From: Globisporangium splendens
Taxonomy: Eukaryota; Oomycota; Peronosporomycetes; Pythiales; Pythiaceae
Direction of reading: 5' to 3'
Assembly (NCBI GenBank): GCA_006386115.1
Contig: VFIW01000142.1
Span: 29,683 to 93,682 of the forward strand
Length of the DNA: 64,000 bases
How positions within the stretch are numbered: position 1 is the first letter of the stretch; each line of letters begins with the position of its first letter. This document shows positions 9,934-19,629 of this stretch, one piece after another. Below the pieces are notes generated by a model. It was not told the DNA's origin, did no database searches, and saw nothing but the letters and a program-made list of their open reading frames with translations. A program made the position numbers and the translations under genes.

Positions 9934-10923
9934 ATGATGATGCACGCGGCTCTGCGGTCGGTCTCCATGCGCCAGGCGCCGGCGCTGCTACAGCTGACGG
10001 CGCGCTCCTTCGCGTCGGCGTCGGACAAGTTCGAGATCAAGAAGGTGGGCATGGTCGGGCTCGGTCTCATGGGCCACGGCATCGCGCAGACCGCGGCGCA
10101 GGCGGGCTTCCAGGTCGTGGCCGTCGACATGAACCAAGCCGGGCTTGACGCCGGCATGAAGCGTATCGAGGGCTCGCTCAACAAGATCGTGGGCCGCAAC
10201 GTCAAGAAGGGCACGATCACGGAGGAAGACGCGCAGCAGCAGATTGCCAAGACGCTCGGCTTGATCACACCTACGACCAGCCAGGACGACTTGGTCGATT
10301 GCGATCTCGTGATCGAGGCGATCGTTGAGAACGTGAACGTGAAGAAGGACTTTTACGCGAACCTGGGCAAGATCGTCAAGCCGTCGGCGATCTTCGCGTC
10401 CAACACGTCGTCGCTCGCGATCTCGGACTTTGCCGGCTCGTCGGGCCGCGCGTCCCAGGTCGTGGGGCTCCACTTTTTCAACCCGGTGCAGCTCATGAAG
10501 CTCGTGGAAGTCGTGCGCACGGACGTGACCGACCCTGCGGTGTTTGAGGCGTCGAAGAACTGGGTGCACGCGATCGGCAAGCACCCAGTGTCGTGCAAGG
10601 ACACCCCGGGCTTCATCGTCAACCGCTTGCTCGTGCCGTACCTGGCGCAGGCGATCGCGCTCTACGAACGCGGCGACGCAACCAAGGAGGACATTGACGT
10701 ATCGATGCAGTTCGGTGCGGGCCACCCGATGGGTCCCATCACGCTCGCGGACTACGTGGGTCTCGACACGACGCTGTTCATCCTGGAAGGCTGGGTGCGC
10801 GACCACCCGAACGAACCGGCGTTCTTCGTGCCGGAGATCGTGCGCCAGAAGGTGGTCGAGGGAAAGCTCGGCAGAAAAACCGGCGAAGGTTTCTACAAGT
10901 GGGACGGCGACAAACGCCTCTGA
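9934..10923 (+). CDS. HADH: Mitochondrial L-3-hydroxyacyl-CoA dehydrogenase
   Basis: Single exon, 329 residues, the normal size for short-chain HADH plus presequence. Residues 1-30 are Met/Ala/Arg/Ser-rich without acids: a matrix-targeting peptide ending near SFASAS. The NAD-binding Rossmann start VGMVGLGLMGHGIAQ carries GLGLMG at 42-47. The catalytic His lies in GLHFFNPV (His180), and the C-terminal helical domain starts with DTPGFIVNRLL. The enzyme oxidises 3-hydroxyacyl-CoA to 3-ketoacyl-CoA with NAD+ in beta-oxidation. 3-Hydroxybutyryl-CoA dehydrogenase is the same fold and not excluded. The start is chosen at 9934 because the upstream residues lie in the putative promoter/UTR. The gene is convergent with the NECAP-like gene, 200 nt away. 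Confidence 0.93.
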   Translation: MMMHAALRSVSMRQAPALLQLTARSFASASDKFEIKKVGMVGLGLMGHGIAQTAAQAGFQVVAVDMNQAGLDAGMKRIEGSLNKIVGRNVKKGTITEEDAQQQIAKTLGLITPTTSQDDLVDCDLVIEAIVENVNVKKDFYANLGKIVKPSAIFASNTSSLAISDFAGSSGRASQVVGLHFFNPVQLMKLVEVVRTDVTDPAVFEASKNWVHAIGKHPVSCKDTPGFIVNRLLVPYLAQAIALYERGDATKEDIDVSMQFGAGHPMGPITLADYVGLDTTLFILEGWVRDHPNEPAFFVPEIVRQKVVEGKLGRKTGEGFYKWDGDKRL

Positions 10924-11123
10924 GCGGTATCGAGACAGACTTGCCGAGTTGCGTATATGTGATGTACAAACGAACGTCTCTCCTTCGTTATGCAGTTAGT
11001 TGTGTGTCTGCTGTATACTCTCTTCGAGCTTACGTTATATATGCAATAGCTGAGCAATGCTTTTGTTGTTGTGTTTGTTCTGTTGCGTTGTTCAATTCTG
11101 CTGTCGGTGGGGAGTCATTGCGG

Positions 11124-11762
11124 TTAGAAGGTCTCCCATCCGCTGGTCGAAGCTGACGATAAACTCCATTTAGTCGATTCAGTCACGCCTTTTCCATAGA
11201 AATAAGTTATCGCACCAGAGTTTTGGTCGACGACGCGCAGCACAAAGTAGCGGCTACTGTCCACCACTAATATGATTGTAAGATCCCAGTATGGTTGGAA
11301 TTGGTCGAAGCCTGTAGCTCAAACACAACTGTAGATCACACAAAGCACAATGAGCACCTTTCTGGACCGCAGGCGGCCCGTCCTTCTTGATTGGACATGC
11401 AGCGAAGAGCGCGCCGGTGTTGGCGTCTTTGAGCTCAATGAGCGCATTGTCGTCGATCGACGAGACCACGAGGCGCCCCGTCCACAATGGCTCCGACGGC
11501 CACGAGTCCGCTCTGTTGCCGCAAGAAACACTTAGTCAGAGCCGCATACTGTCAACTACTCAAAAGACTTGGGAAGTACCTGTGGCCTGCGGCGGATGTC
11601 TGCGGCGGGATCTTGAACGCAAAGCACTGGTTGATCACCGTGAGCACACGCTGGACGCCTATCACATCAGCACACGCGACACCATGCTATCGTCAACAAG
11701 ATACCTCGCAGGGATGCGTTTACACACACACATCAATACAAGAACGTACCGACTTCTGCCAT
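11124..11762 (-). CDS. NECAP-like protein (adaptin-ear-binding coat-associated), C-terminally short
   Basis: Four exons on the minus strand: 11762-11750, 11658-11580, 11512-11358 and 11266-11124, giving 129 residues. The introns (91, 67 and 91 nt) all have GT..AG ends, and each junction restores the NECAP pattern: MAEVGVQRVLTVINQ, then CFAFKIPPQ, SEPLWTGRLVV, ELKDANTGALFA, VVDSSRYFVLRV and FYGKGVTES, aligning with the PHear domain's YKIPPR, DWxGRLRI, SSRYFVxRI and FIGIGFTDR. NECAPs bind the AP-1/AP-2 appendages and help build clathrin coats. Oddity: the usual DAFDFN segment and the WxxF-containing tail are missing, and the frame ends in unrelated residues (TSGWETF) before the convergent HADH gene. 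Confidence 0.72.
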
Positions 11763-12219
11763 GCTGCCGCTGATATTTGCTCGTCTCGCTTATAAACGAA
11801 CTGCTCGCTCTCGTGGACGCAAGCGAGCGCCATTTCTGCCGTTGCGCATGCTCATCCGTTACGTTGCCATAATGGGAAACGCGGCTCTTCAAGCTGTTCT
11901 TCTTCTCTCTAAAATAATAACTGATATTCGCTCTCTAAAGTGCTAAACCTTCTCAAATGCATACCCTGTATAAATAGAGTTGGAGAAGTTGTTGCCTGCT
12001 GGGTGATTGCGCGCACATATTTGGGTTTTTCCCCCTCATCTCACCCTATTAGAGGGCTCTGACGAGCCGTTTCTTGGCGTTCTTGCCTCCTTCCAAGCAG
12101 AACTGAGAACCCCCAGCAGCAGCATGTACGACGATGGGAGCGCTTTGCGGCTATGGAGAAGAGCAACTGAGTGTTCATATGTGTGCTATTGTGTGTCTCT
12201 GTTGTATGCGCTTTGCAGC
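11763..12219 (+). other. Intergenic region shared by the divergent NECAP-like and MPC1 genes
   Basis: AT-rich, no supportable ORF. It must hold both promoters. A TATA-like motif (CATACCCTGTATAAATAGAG, near 11959-11978) lies on the plus-strand side. The base before the MPC1 start codon is preceded by CTTTGCAG, so a 5'-UTR intron acceptor is possible. Confidence 0.35.
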
Positions 12220-12787
12220 ATGTCGTTCGCTGCCCGTTTCCGCACGTTTGTGAACCACCCGACCGGACCAAAGACCACGCACTTTTGGGGGCCGGTCGCC
12301 AACTGGGGGTTTGTCCTCGCGGTACGTCCTTCCTTCTTGTTACGCGGTTGAACTCTCTCTATCTCTGTGTTTACGCGTGGAGTCTCTTCTTCTTCCGTGG
12401 GGACACTCCATGTCCGAGAATGAAGGGGAGGCGGAATGCGCGTCGCGGTCGGAGGATTCTAACGATGCTTTTGTTTGCATGTGCGCGCAGGCGATGAATG
12501 ACATGAGAAAGCCTGCTGACATCATCTCCATCAAGATGACCTCTGGTACGCTTGCTACTATGGTACGCTTTGATAAATGACAGAAGACTATAATAACGCG
12601 ATGCTGGCCGTTTATTTGTTTACTATTAGCGCTCTCGATCTACAGTTTGGTGTTCATGCGCTTTGCATGGATGGTCAAGCCGCGCAACTACCTGCTGCTC
12701 GCGTGCCACGTCTCGAACGAGACGGCACAGTTGTATCAACTCCAACGTGGCATCCGTGCCCAGGTGCTCAACAAGAAACAAGAGTAA
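12220..12787 (+). CDS. MPC1: Mitochondrial pyruvate carrier subunit 1
   Basis: Three exons, 12220-12321, 12491-12545 and 12630-12787, give 104 residues (about 109 in animals). Introns are 169 and 84 nt with GT..AG ends. Nearly every family landmark is present: [59 protein letters not shown] and [15 protein letters not shown]1 pairs with MPC2 in the inner mitochondrial membrane and imports pyruvate. The spliced reading KMTSALSIYSL depends on using the acceptor at 12628-12629, which fits the family without gaps; the alternative acceptor 15 nt downstream breaks the frame. The first 15 or so residues are basic and short, as is usual for this carrier, which has no cleaved presequence. Confidence 0.93.
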
Positions 12788-12982
12788 ACGTCCCATACGA
12801 AATGCCACAACAGCAACAAATAAAGAAGCAACAAGCCGACGGTTTTTGTGCATTTGAATCCGTCAGCACTACGCAACTTTGTCAATCATCATGCTGTCTT
12901 TTTGTGTATTGTGAAACTCATTACAAGAGAAGCGAACCGCTGGAAAATAGGGAGAAAAAATCTATCGATCGCGCGAGGGGTT

Positions 12983-13443
12983 CTACATGCGGAACACGCC
13001 AAACTTGGTCTCCTGTGCGTGCTCGTTGAGAGCCGCGCTCAGACTCAGACCCAAGACCTTGCGGGTGTCCTTTGGGTCGATGATGCCGTCGTCCCAGAGC
13101 CGCGCCGTCGAGAAGTATGCCGAACTCTCCTTTTCGTACTTGTCCAGTGTTGGCTGCTTGAAGGCCGCTTCTTCTTCCGCGGTCCACGTCTTACCTGCTC
13201 GCTCGAGGTTGTCACGTTGCACCTGGGCCAACACGCCTGCCGCTTGCTCGCCACCCATGACGGAAATGCGCGCGTTGGGCCACATGTACAAGAACCGTGG
13301 AGAGAACGCGCGACCACACATGCCGTAGTTCCCAGCTCCGTAGGATCCGCCGATGATGCACGTGATCTTGGGAACCTTCGCGCACGATACGGCCATGACC
13401 ATCTTGGCGCCATCCTTGGCGATACCGCCGTGCTCGGCCTTTT

Positions 13444-13477
<34 letters not shown>

Positions 13478-14698
13478 AAGCAGTGGGATGCCACGTTGCG
13501 AGCACAGTTCGATAAAGTGTGCAGCCTTCACCGATGATTCCGAGAACAGGATGCCATTGTTCGCGATGATGCCGACCGGGTTGCCGTACAACTTGGCAAA
13601 GCCCGTGACGATCGTCGTGCCGTAGTATTTCTTGAATTCATCAAACTTGCTGCCATCCACGATACGTGCAATCACCTTGCGCACGTCAAAGGGCTTACGT
13701 GCATCCACGGGGATGATACCCCCGAGCTCGTCTGGACTGAACAGCGGTTCCTCGATCGGAGCCTGGGCAACCGATGGCTGCTTTGTGTAGTTGAGATTCG
13801 AGATAATGCGGCGCGTGATCTCGAGCGCATGGTGGTCGTTGTTGGCAAAGTGGTCGGTCACGCCGGACGTGCGGCAGTGCACATCAGCACCACCGAGCTC
13901 TTCAGGTGTCACGACTTCGCCCGTAGCAGCCTTCACAAGCGGTGGTCCACCCAAGAACACCGTTCCGTTGCCCTTGACGATGACACTCTCGTCCGACATC
14001 GCTGGCACGTAAGCGCCACCTGCAGTGCACGAACCCATGACGACAGCGATTTGCGGGATGCCCACCGCAGACATGTTGGCTTGGTTGTAGAATTCACGGC
14101 CAAAGTGATCGCGATCTGGGAAAATGTCGGCTTGCTTGGGCAAGAACGCACCGCCCGAGTCGACCAGGTACACGCACGGCAATCGGTTCTCCATCGCGAT
14201 CTCCTGAGCGCGCAAGTGCTTCTTGACTGTCAATGGGAAGTACGTACCACCCTTCACGGTCGCATCGTTGCCTAGAATCATGCACTCGATGCCGTTGATG
14301 CGGCCAATACCCGTCACAATACCTGCCGACGGCACTTCGCCATCGTACATATCGTACGCCGCCAATGGCGACAGCTCCAGGAACGGCGAGTCGCGATCCA
14401 GGAGCGAGTCGATTCGGTCGCGCACGAGCAGTTTGCCGCGCGAGACGTGGCGTTCGCGAGCCTTCTCGCCGCCACCGAGACGGATCTTGGCGACGCGTGC
14501 CTTCAGCTCGGCCGTGAGCGCATCCATGTGCGCCAGCGAATCCTTGAACTGCTCCGACTTGGTGTTCAGCTTACCGTCGAGCACGTTGGACGGCACGCTC
14601 GAGAGCACGCCCGCGTGCGAGGCCATGGCGCGCGTGACCGCATGGTGGCGCTGGGTGCTGGAGGCGACGACGCGTCCGAAGTCGCGGAGGCGAAGCAT
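12983..14698 (-). CDS. MCCC2: 3-Methylcrotonyl-CoA carboxylase beta subunit, mitochondrial
   Basis: Single-exon minus-strand gene, 571 residues. The N-terminus [19 protein letters not shown] is a matrix-targeting peptide. The rest is a biotin-dependent carboxyltransferase: [24 protein letters not shown], then [19 protein letters not shown] (the MCC-beta signature distinguishing it from propionyl-CoA carboxylase), [26 protein letters not shown], and in the C-terminal half [15 protein letters not shown] and [18 protein letters not shown]. The enzyme carboxylates 3-methylcrotonyl-CoA in leucine degradation with a biotinylated alpha subunit that is not in this window. The frame extends 27 nt upstream without an ATG (first codon GTG, after a possible acceptor TGTGCAG), so the start at 14698 is preferred, although a short 5' coding exon cannot be excluded. 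Confidence 0.94.
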
Positions 14699-15566
14699 TT
14701 GGTCGATGGATGGACGCGTCTGCACAGATAGTCAATCGATATGTGAGCGAGCGCCAATTGAAGTTTTTCGTCGCCAGTCGGGCCAAGTTGAAGCAGGCCG
14801 GGTTTTCAGAAAACGGCGCGACCCATTTATGACAGCAACACGCAGTTTGCTGCTATTGTAGTCACGACCCGACCCATTTTCGGTTCTGTTGGCTGACCCG
14901 TCTTTTAGAAATTGGGTCGGTAAACGTGATGAATGAAGAACATGTCTAGATTTGTAATTTCTTGACAATTCACACATTTCTATTTTAGGATATTTAGGGA
15001 CACTTTAGGTTCCTGATTTTGTGCGTCTCCTGAATTTAAGAAACTATCTGCAGTAACTAAAGGACGTCCTCAAAAGATACCTGAAATACGACCTGAGAAA
15101 AGTATCCATGTCGACGTGGCAGTTAGGCGTGAAACGAGGATAAGCTGCAACGTGTTGCACTTGTAGTTGACATCACGACTTCAACTTCAGCCTCTCTCTC
15201 ACTACCGAAAAGATCACTGACAATGGCTTCAAGCAAATATTACTGCAATTACAACGCCAACAAAAGCCACACTGAACGATAGAAATTTCTCAATGGACCT
15301 TTATTCCGTCGTCACGATCGTAGCTCTTCACGCTGAAGTTATGCAATGGAGCTACCGAACCAACGATGCACTCTCGCAAAGACTCACATACATCCACACC
15401 TACGTAACTTACGTTCGATTACTTCGACCACGACCGGGGGTTTGTCGTCTTTCTCAAAGACCTTGAAACAAACCCTCGCCTTGTTCTCTCTCTCTCTCTC
15501 TCTCTGATGCTCCCTGCATCTAGAGCATCCACGTTGATAAATACTTGTAGCGTTGCTCGTAGATCA
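14699..15566 (-). other. Intergenic region upstream of the MCC-beta gene, with a (CT)n tract
   Basis: AT-rich noncoding stretch between the MCC-beta start and the 3' end of the RING gene, both on the minus strand. No ORF with coding character seen. A CT dinucleotide run occupies 15485-15505. Confidence 0.4.
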
Positions 15567-16922
15567 TTACAGCTCCTCAGGATCGTCTTCTTCCTCTTCC
15601 GCTTGCATGGCAAGCGTCATTGCGTACACGTGATCGCGCCGCAGCTGCTCGTAGTGCTTCACTGCTGCATGCTGATCTTCGCCAGACGCCAATTCTAGCG
15701 CAAGGAGCACGTCTTCATCAAACTCGCTTGGAAGATTCACGCCAGGCATTGTCAGCAGCGACGATAGACCAAGCGGGAGCGTTGGCGAAAACCTTGTCGG
15801 AAACAGCTCGGCGTGCACAAACTTGTTGAATGGTTTGGGCGTCACAGCAACTGCGGAAGCGTACAACTCAGCAGATCGCTTCATCGCTTCTTCTGTGTAA
15901 GTTGATCGGTCTTTTTTCTCCAAAAATTCAAAGATGCGTGCAACCAAATCCGTTGCGTAGGATCCGATGTCTTCCACCTCGTTCGACGTCAGCTGCCACA
16001 ATTCACTTCCTTCAGAGCATTCAATTTTTGAGCGGCAAATAGGGCACGTTGAATTTTGAGCACTCCTATATTGCATGAACAAAGGAATCATCCATTAGAG
16101 AGCTTTGTGTGTAGGACATGCACATCTTGAGCTTACCAGTGCTGAAAGCAACCGAGGCAGAAGCTGTGTGTGCATGGCAAGACAACTTGCTTCTGCTTGT
16201 CCATGCAAATCTGGCACTCCGTCTCATCGAAATCTGAATCTCCAGCTCCAAGTGCACTCTCTGGAAACTTAACAGTATGTGCGACGCATGCCTTGACATC
16301 TACAAAATAGAAAACAACAGCCATGAGTCACGAACCCACCATAAATGTCGGGAAGAGACAAAAGCATACCTGACAAAAAGCAGTAAATGTAGTAAAATTG
16401 GCGCACAGTCAGGACCTTTGCATGGCCAATTGCTTCAGATGCCTCTCTGCCCAAATTCATCGTGTGGTTCCTCCACATGACCGTTGACATTGCATCGAGA
16501 TCCAACGGCATCGGCGATGTTTCTGTGCGTCGGCGAATTTTGCGAACCTCCACAGAGACCTACATACACAATAAAGAAAAGAGAAAGTTAACACCATGAT
16601 CACAGAGTCCACTCATCGTCGTTGCTGGCATACATACATTGCCGCGTATTCTCCACACATAAGGCAGAATCTCAGCAGAGATTCGCTCATTCACGACGAC
16701 CCGGAACGCCAAGTGGCACGACTTTGGCGTCGGACACAGTCGAGCCCTGCACATATGCAAATCTCATTAGACCCCATTATCCTTGGGAGAGTACACAATA
16801 TGAAGCAACTCGTACCACTCGTTGGCTTGCTTGAGGTGGTGCCCAAACTCGAGGAACGAGCCCATGTTCTGGCGGATGCGCTTCTTCATCTTGTCTTCCT
16901 GCACCGACGTCGTTTGGCCCAT
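15567..16922 (-). CDS. RNF141-like RING-finger E3 ubiquitin ligase
   Basis: Five exons on the minus strand: 16922-16795, 16746-16638, 16559-16370, 16299-16137 and 16065-15567; introns are 48, 78, 70 and 71 nt. Product 362 residues. It begins MGQTTS, a candidate N-myristoylation site as in RNF141 (MGQQIS). The middle part has CHLAFRVVVNE and VLTVRQFYYIY, matching the RNF141 domain that precedes the RING. The RING is C3HC4: Cys171-Cys174, Cys185-His187, Cys190-Cys193, Cys204-Cys207, with CTHSFCLGC, a HW and CPICR. Two of the metal ligands are only joined to the rest by the last splice (HW|SAQNSTCPICR), which confirms that junction. The roughly 150-residue C-terminal extension, with an acidic EEEEDDPEEL end, is longer than in animal RNF141. 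Confidence 0.87.
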
Positions 16923-17972
16923 TGTTGTGCGAACTTCCTTCTGCGCTTTTGCTTTCCTTCTAGAATATCTTCCCTCGCTCTCTTCTTCTTCTTCTTCTGA
17001 GCGCCGCGCGGTGTGTGTGTGTGTGTCGTTCGCAGCGTTTAGAGAAATGGGCACATCAAGAGCAACGGCGGTGTTCTCCCCGAGAAATAAATACACGCCG
17101 AGAAAGAAAAAAAGTTGATAAAGAAAGGGGGAGGAGTTTAAAAAAACGGCGTACAGTAGGCTCGCCAAGTGCACACAACCAAACGACCACGACTGTTCCT
17201 TCCGAGTATACAATTTTGAAATATGCGAATTTATGTTGATGCGGCTGACATTTACGGACTTTGTCGAAGTTTGTACTGCGTTTCTATGGGGAGTTGGAGC
17301 ACTCCTGTTGAAAAGGAAAGGTCGTGGTGGTTGCCCTGTTTATGACGAAAAGGGTTGAAGGACACGAGAGTGATGGTTCTGTCTGGTTATTCTTCTCTTC
17401 GTTTGTTGTGGCTGTTGTTGTGTGGTGTTAAATATGTGTTTCCAGAGGTTCTGCACACGCGATCACCTTGCGAATGTGAGGTGGAGCCATCTGCGCGCTC
17501 GCTTCCGATTGGGCGACGCGGTCTCCACGTCAAGCAGGTGGACCAACACGAGGGAAAATGAGGATGGAGCGCATGCTCCGTCATCTGACGCACAAGCCCT
17601 AGAAGTGAACCGTAGTACATCGTGGACCGCGAGCTGACGCTGATGTCATCTCGTGCGTGCAGGACGCCGCATCGTTTGCGGAAAAGGAGCACGCGATCGG
17701 CTCGGCAGCAGGAGCGCGTGCTCGCCGTGTGCTCGTGAGCAATGCGCGAAAACGGGTGGGTGAATGCGCGTGCCATGACAAAAAAACATCCAGCCTATTA
17801 GGGGATCGAGTTGTAGAGGGATATGCGAGAAAAAAGAACACCAAGTGGCTCTCATGCGACTGTTCAAGATATGGGGGCGTGTAATTATGAGAGACTATTA
17901 TGGGAATGTGGACCATGTGGTCGCGAGCGTCAGTGCAGTGGCGGCTGCGGTGGTGATTGGGCGGCCGCAGAG
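16923..17972 (+). other. Intergenic region with simple repeats
   Basis: Holds a TCT repeat (16979-16997) and a GT repeat (17011-17026) immediately upstream of the RING gene, so both would fall in its promoter or 5' UTR. The rest, to the ATG at 17973, has only short chance ORFs. Confidence 0.4.
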
Positions 17973-19134
17973 ATGACGAAAGCGAAAAAGCGCGATGACG
18001 AAGATGCAGACAAAGTCGGCGACGCTGGCGCAGTGATCGGCAGCATGGAGACGCACCCGAAGCGCACGACATCGTTTGTCGCGCGCTTGACGCACAAGAA
18101 GCACGTGGTAAGCAGGTGCAGCACGCGTTTTTGTGCATGATGGATCATGACGCTTGGATGGAAAACTGAAGCAATGCGCTGTATGTACGTCTTGATGCTT
18201 ATTGTTGATGTGGCGCGTCGTTATGTGATGGTCGATGCAGCATTATGACCTGGCGACGCGGGTCGCGATGGAACACGAGAACAGCAAGTACTGGGCGCGG
18301 ATCCTGCTGCTGTTCCCGCTCGCGCCAGTGTGCGCGGCGCTCTCGACGGTCGTGATCGGCGGCGTGATCGGCGGCGTGATCGTCAATGCCGCGACGAATA
18401 ACTGCAATGCGAGTCTCATGAGTGAGTTGCCTTGCTATAACAGAGACGCTATGCCGATTTGCACTCATATTCGGATGTGCGTAGCATTTATGCAGGGTGC
18501 AGTGGTGCTAAGCTATGTGCTTATTTGGTTTTATGCGTACTGTTGGATGGGACCATCTCCCATCAAGAGTCTCCGAACGGTTCGCGTGTTCTACTTGGTC
18601 TACGGGGTCGTGTGCATTGTGTGGTGGGGAATCTACGGGACGCTCTAGACCACAAGCGCCACAAGCTCGGGGTTCCAGTCCTGCCTCTTGATGTCCCCAT
18701 CACTGTATATCGTGTCGCAGTACGAAGTTGCGATATTCTGGATCCTGTTCCTCGTGTTCCTCGGCTTTGTCGCCAATGAACGCACTGCGAAATTGCAGCA
18801 GGAGAAGCTGGATGCGTGGAACAGTCGCAAATCGAACGCCAAGAAACGCGCCGACGCTGCGGAAGAAGCCATGCGGGCAGAGATTCTTGAAGCGGCTCAA
18901 GAAAAAGCGCGGCAAGAGGGAGACGAGCTCCGAAAGCAGAGTCTCAAGGCTGCGCAGGAACGGCTGTACATGGACAGCGATGGGGAAGACGAAGATGCCG
19001 AGAGGGATGACCTCTTTGCCGAAGAAGACAACACGTTAGGTGTGCATGTCGGCGTGCAGGAAGCAGAGGAGGAAGAAGACGAAGAAGAGGAAGAAGTGCT
19101 GCTGACCCAGGTGCAGGGAACGGCACTTTCGTAG
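17973..19134 (+). CDS. Four-TM protein with charged C-terminal tail; reading frame interrupted by one TAG
   Basis: Exon 1 is 17973-18107 (basic/acidic cytosolic N-terminus, MTKAKKRDDED). A 133-nt intron follows, then a frame from 18241 to the stop at 19132-19134 in which a single TAG (18646-18648) occurs. Hydrophobic segments: LLLFPLAPVCAALSTVVIGG, VVLSYVLIWFYAYCW, VFYLVYGVVCIVWWGIYGTL and, after the TAG, EVAIFWILFLVFLGFVANE. The tail is a coiled coil rich in Lys/Glu/Ala followed by an acidic run. An internal GTGAGT..GCAG pair (18420-18497) may be a further 78-nt intron, removing SELPCYNRD... and keeping frame. The TAG could be the end of a short intron (ACGCTCTAG), but every candidate donor would cut into TM3. 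No family recognised. Confidence 0.6.
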
Positions 19135-19629
19135 TCCTGAACGCACAAGGAGTCAAAGAAGAACGCCTCGTGTCTGTTTGTCATTTTCAAATTGCGAGCA
19201 TTTGACGGCGCTGCTCACCACGTTGGTCAGATCATTCACCCTGTTTCGGCAATTGCAGCTACATAATTATCCCGTTTTGGCAATTACAGCTTCAACATCG
19301 CCTCATTTCACCTTTTACTCGGGTTATGGTAACTAACTGCATCCTAAACACACCGTATTTTGTCAATTAGCACTCGTCCGCCGTCAAGGTTGCCTAATTG
19401 GATCGCACACACTTACGTACACTATGCAACCCTCAATTGTCAGTCGTTTTAGATCAGCGTTCACTTTCATACCCGTACACTGTGGGGATACACATTGTAG
19501 AGAGAAAACCATCGCGCGTTTTGCTCTCGTCTGATAAAGAAGCGAGCGAAAGAGAGCGAGAGAGAAAAAAGCAGCGAGCGTGTGTTGTTCCCCATTCCCA
19601 TCGCATCGCGACGACATCTCCGGCAGGAC
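19135..19629 (+). other. Noncoding region upstream of the ATG1-like kinase
   Basis: No coding ORF. Two near-identical 15-nt units (TTTCGGCAATTGCAGCT near 19241 and TTTTGGCAATTACAGCT near 19274) about 33 nt apart form an imperfect direct repeat that could be a paired regulatory site. CCCATTCCCATCGCA near 19592 is a weak initiator match about 38 nt before the ATG. Confidence 0.3.

Noticed and set aside
9988..10806. 272-codon minus frame opposite HADH
   Set aside because: Antisense shadow of the HADH gene, no recognisable domain.
14699..14725. Nine-codon N-terminal extension of the MCC-beta frame
   Set aside because: It would start at GTG and lies next to a possible acceptor; the ATG at 14698 gives a proper mitochondrial presequence.
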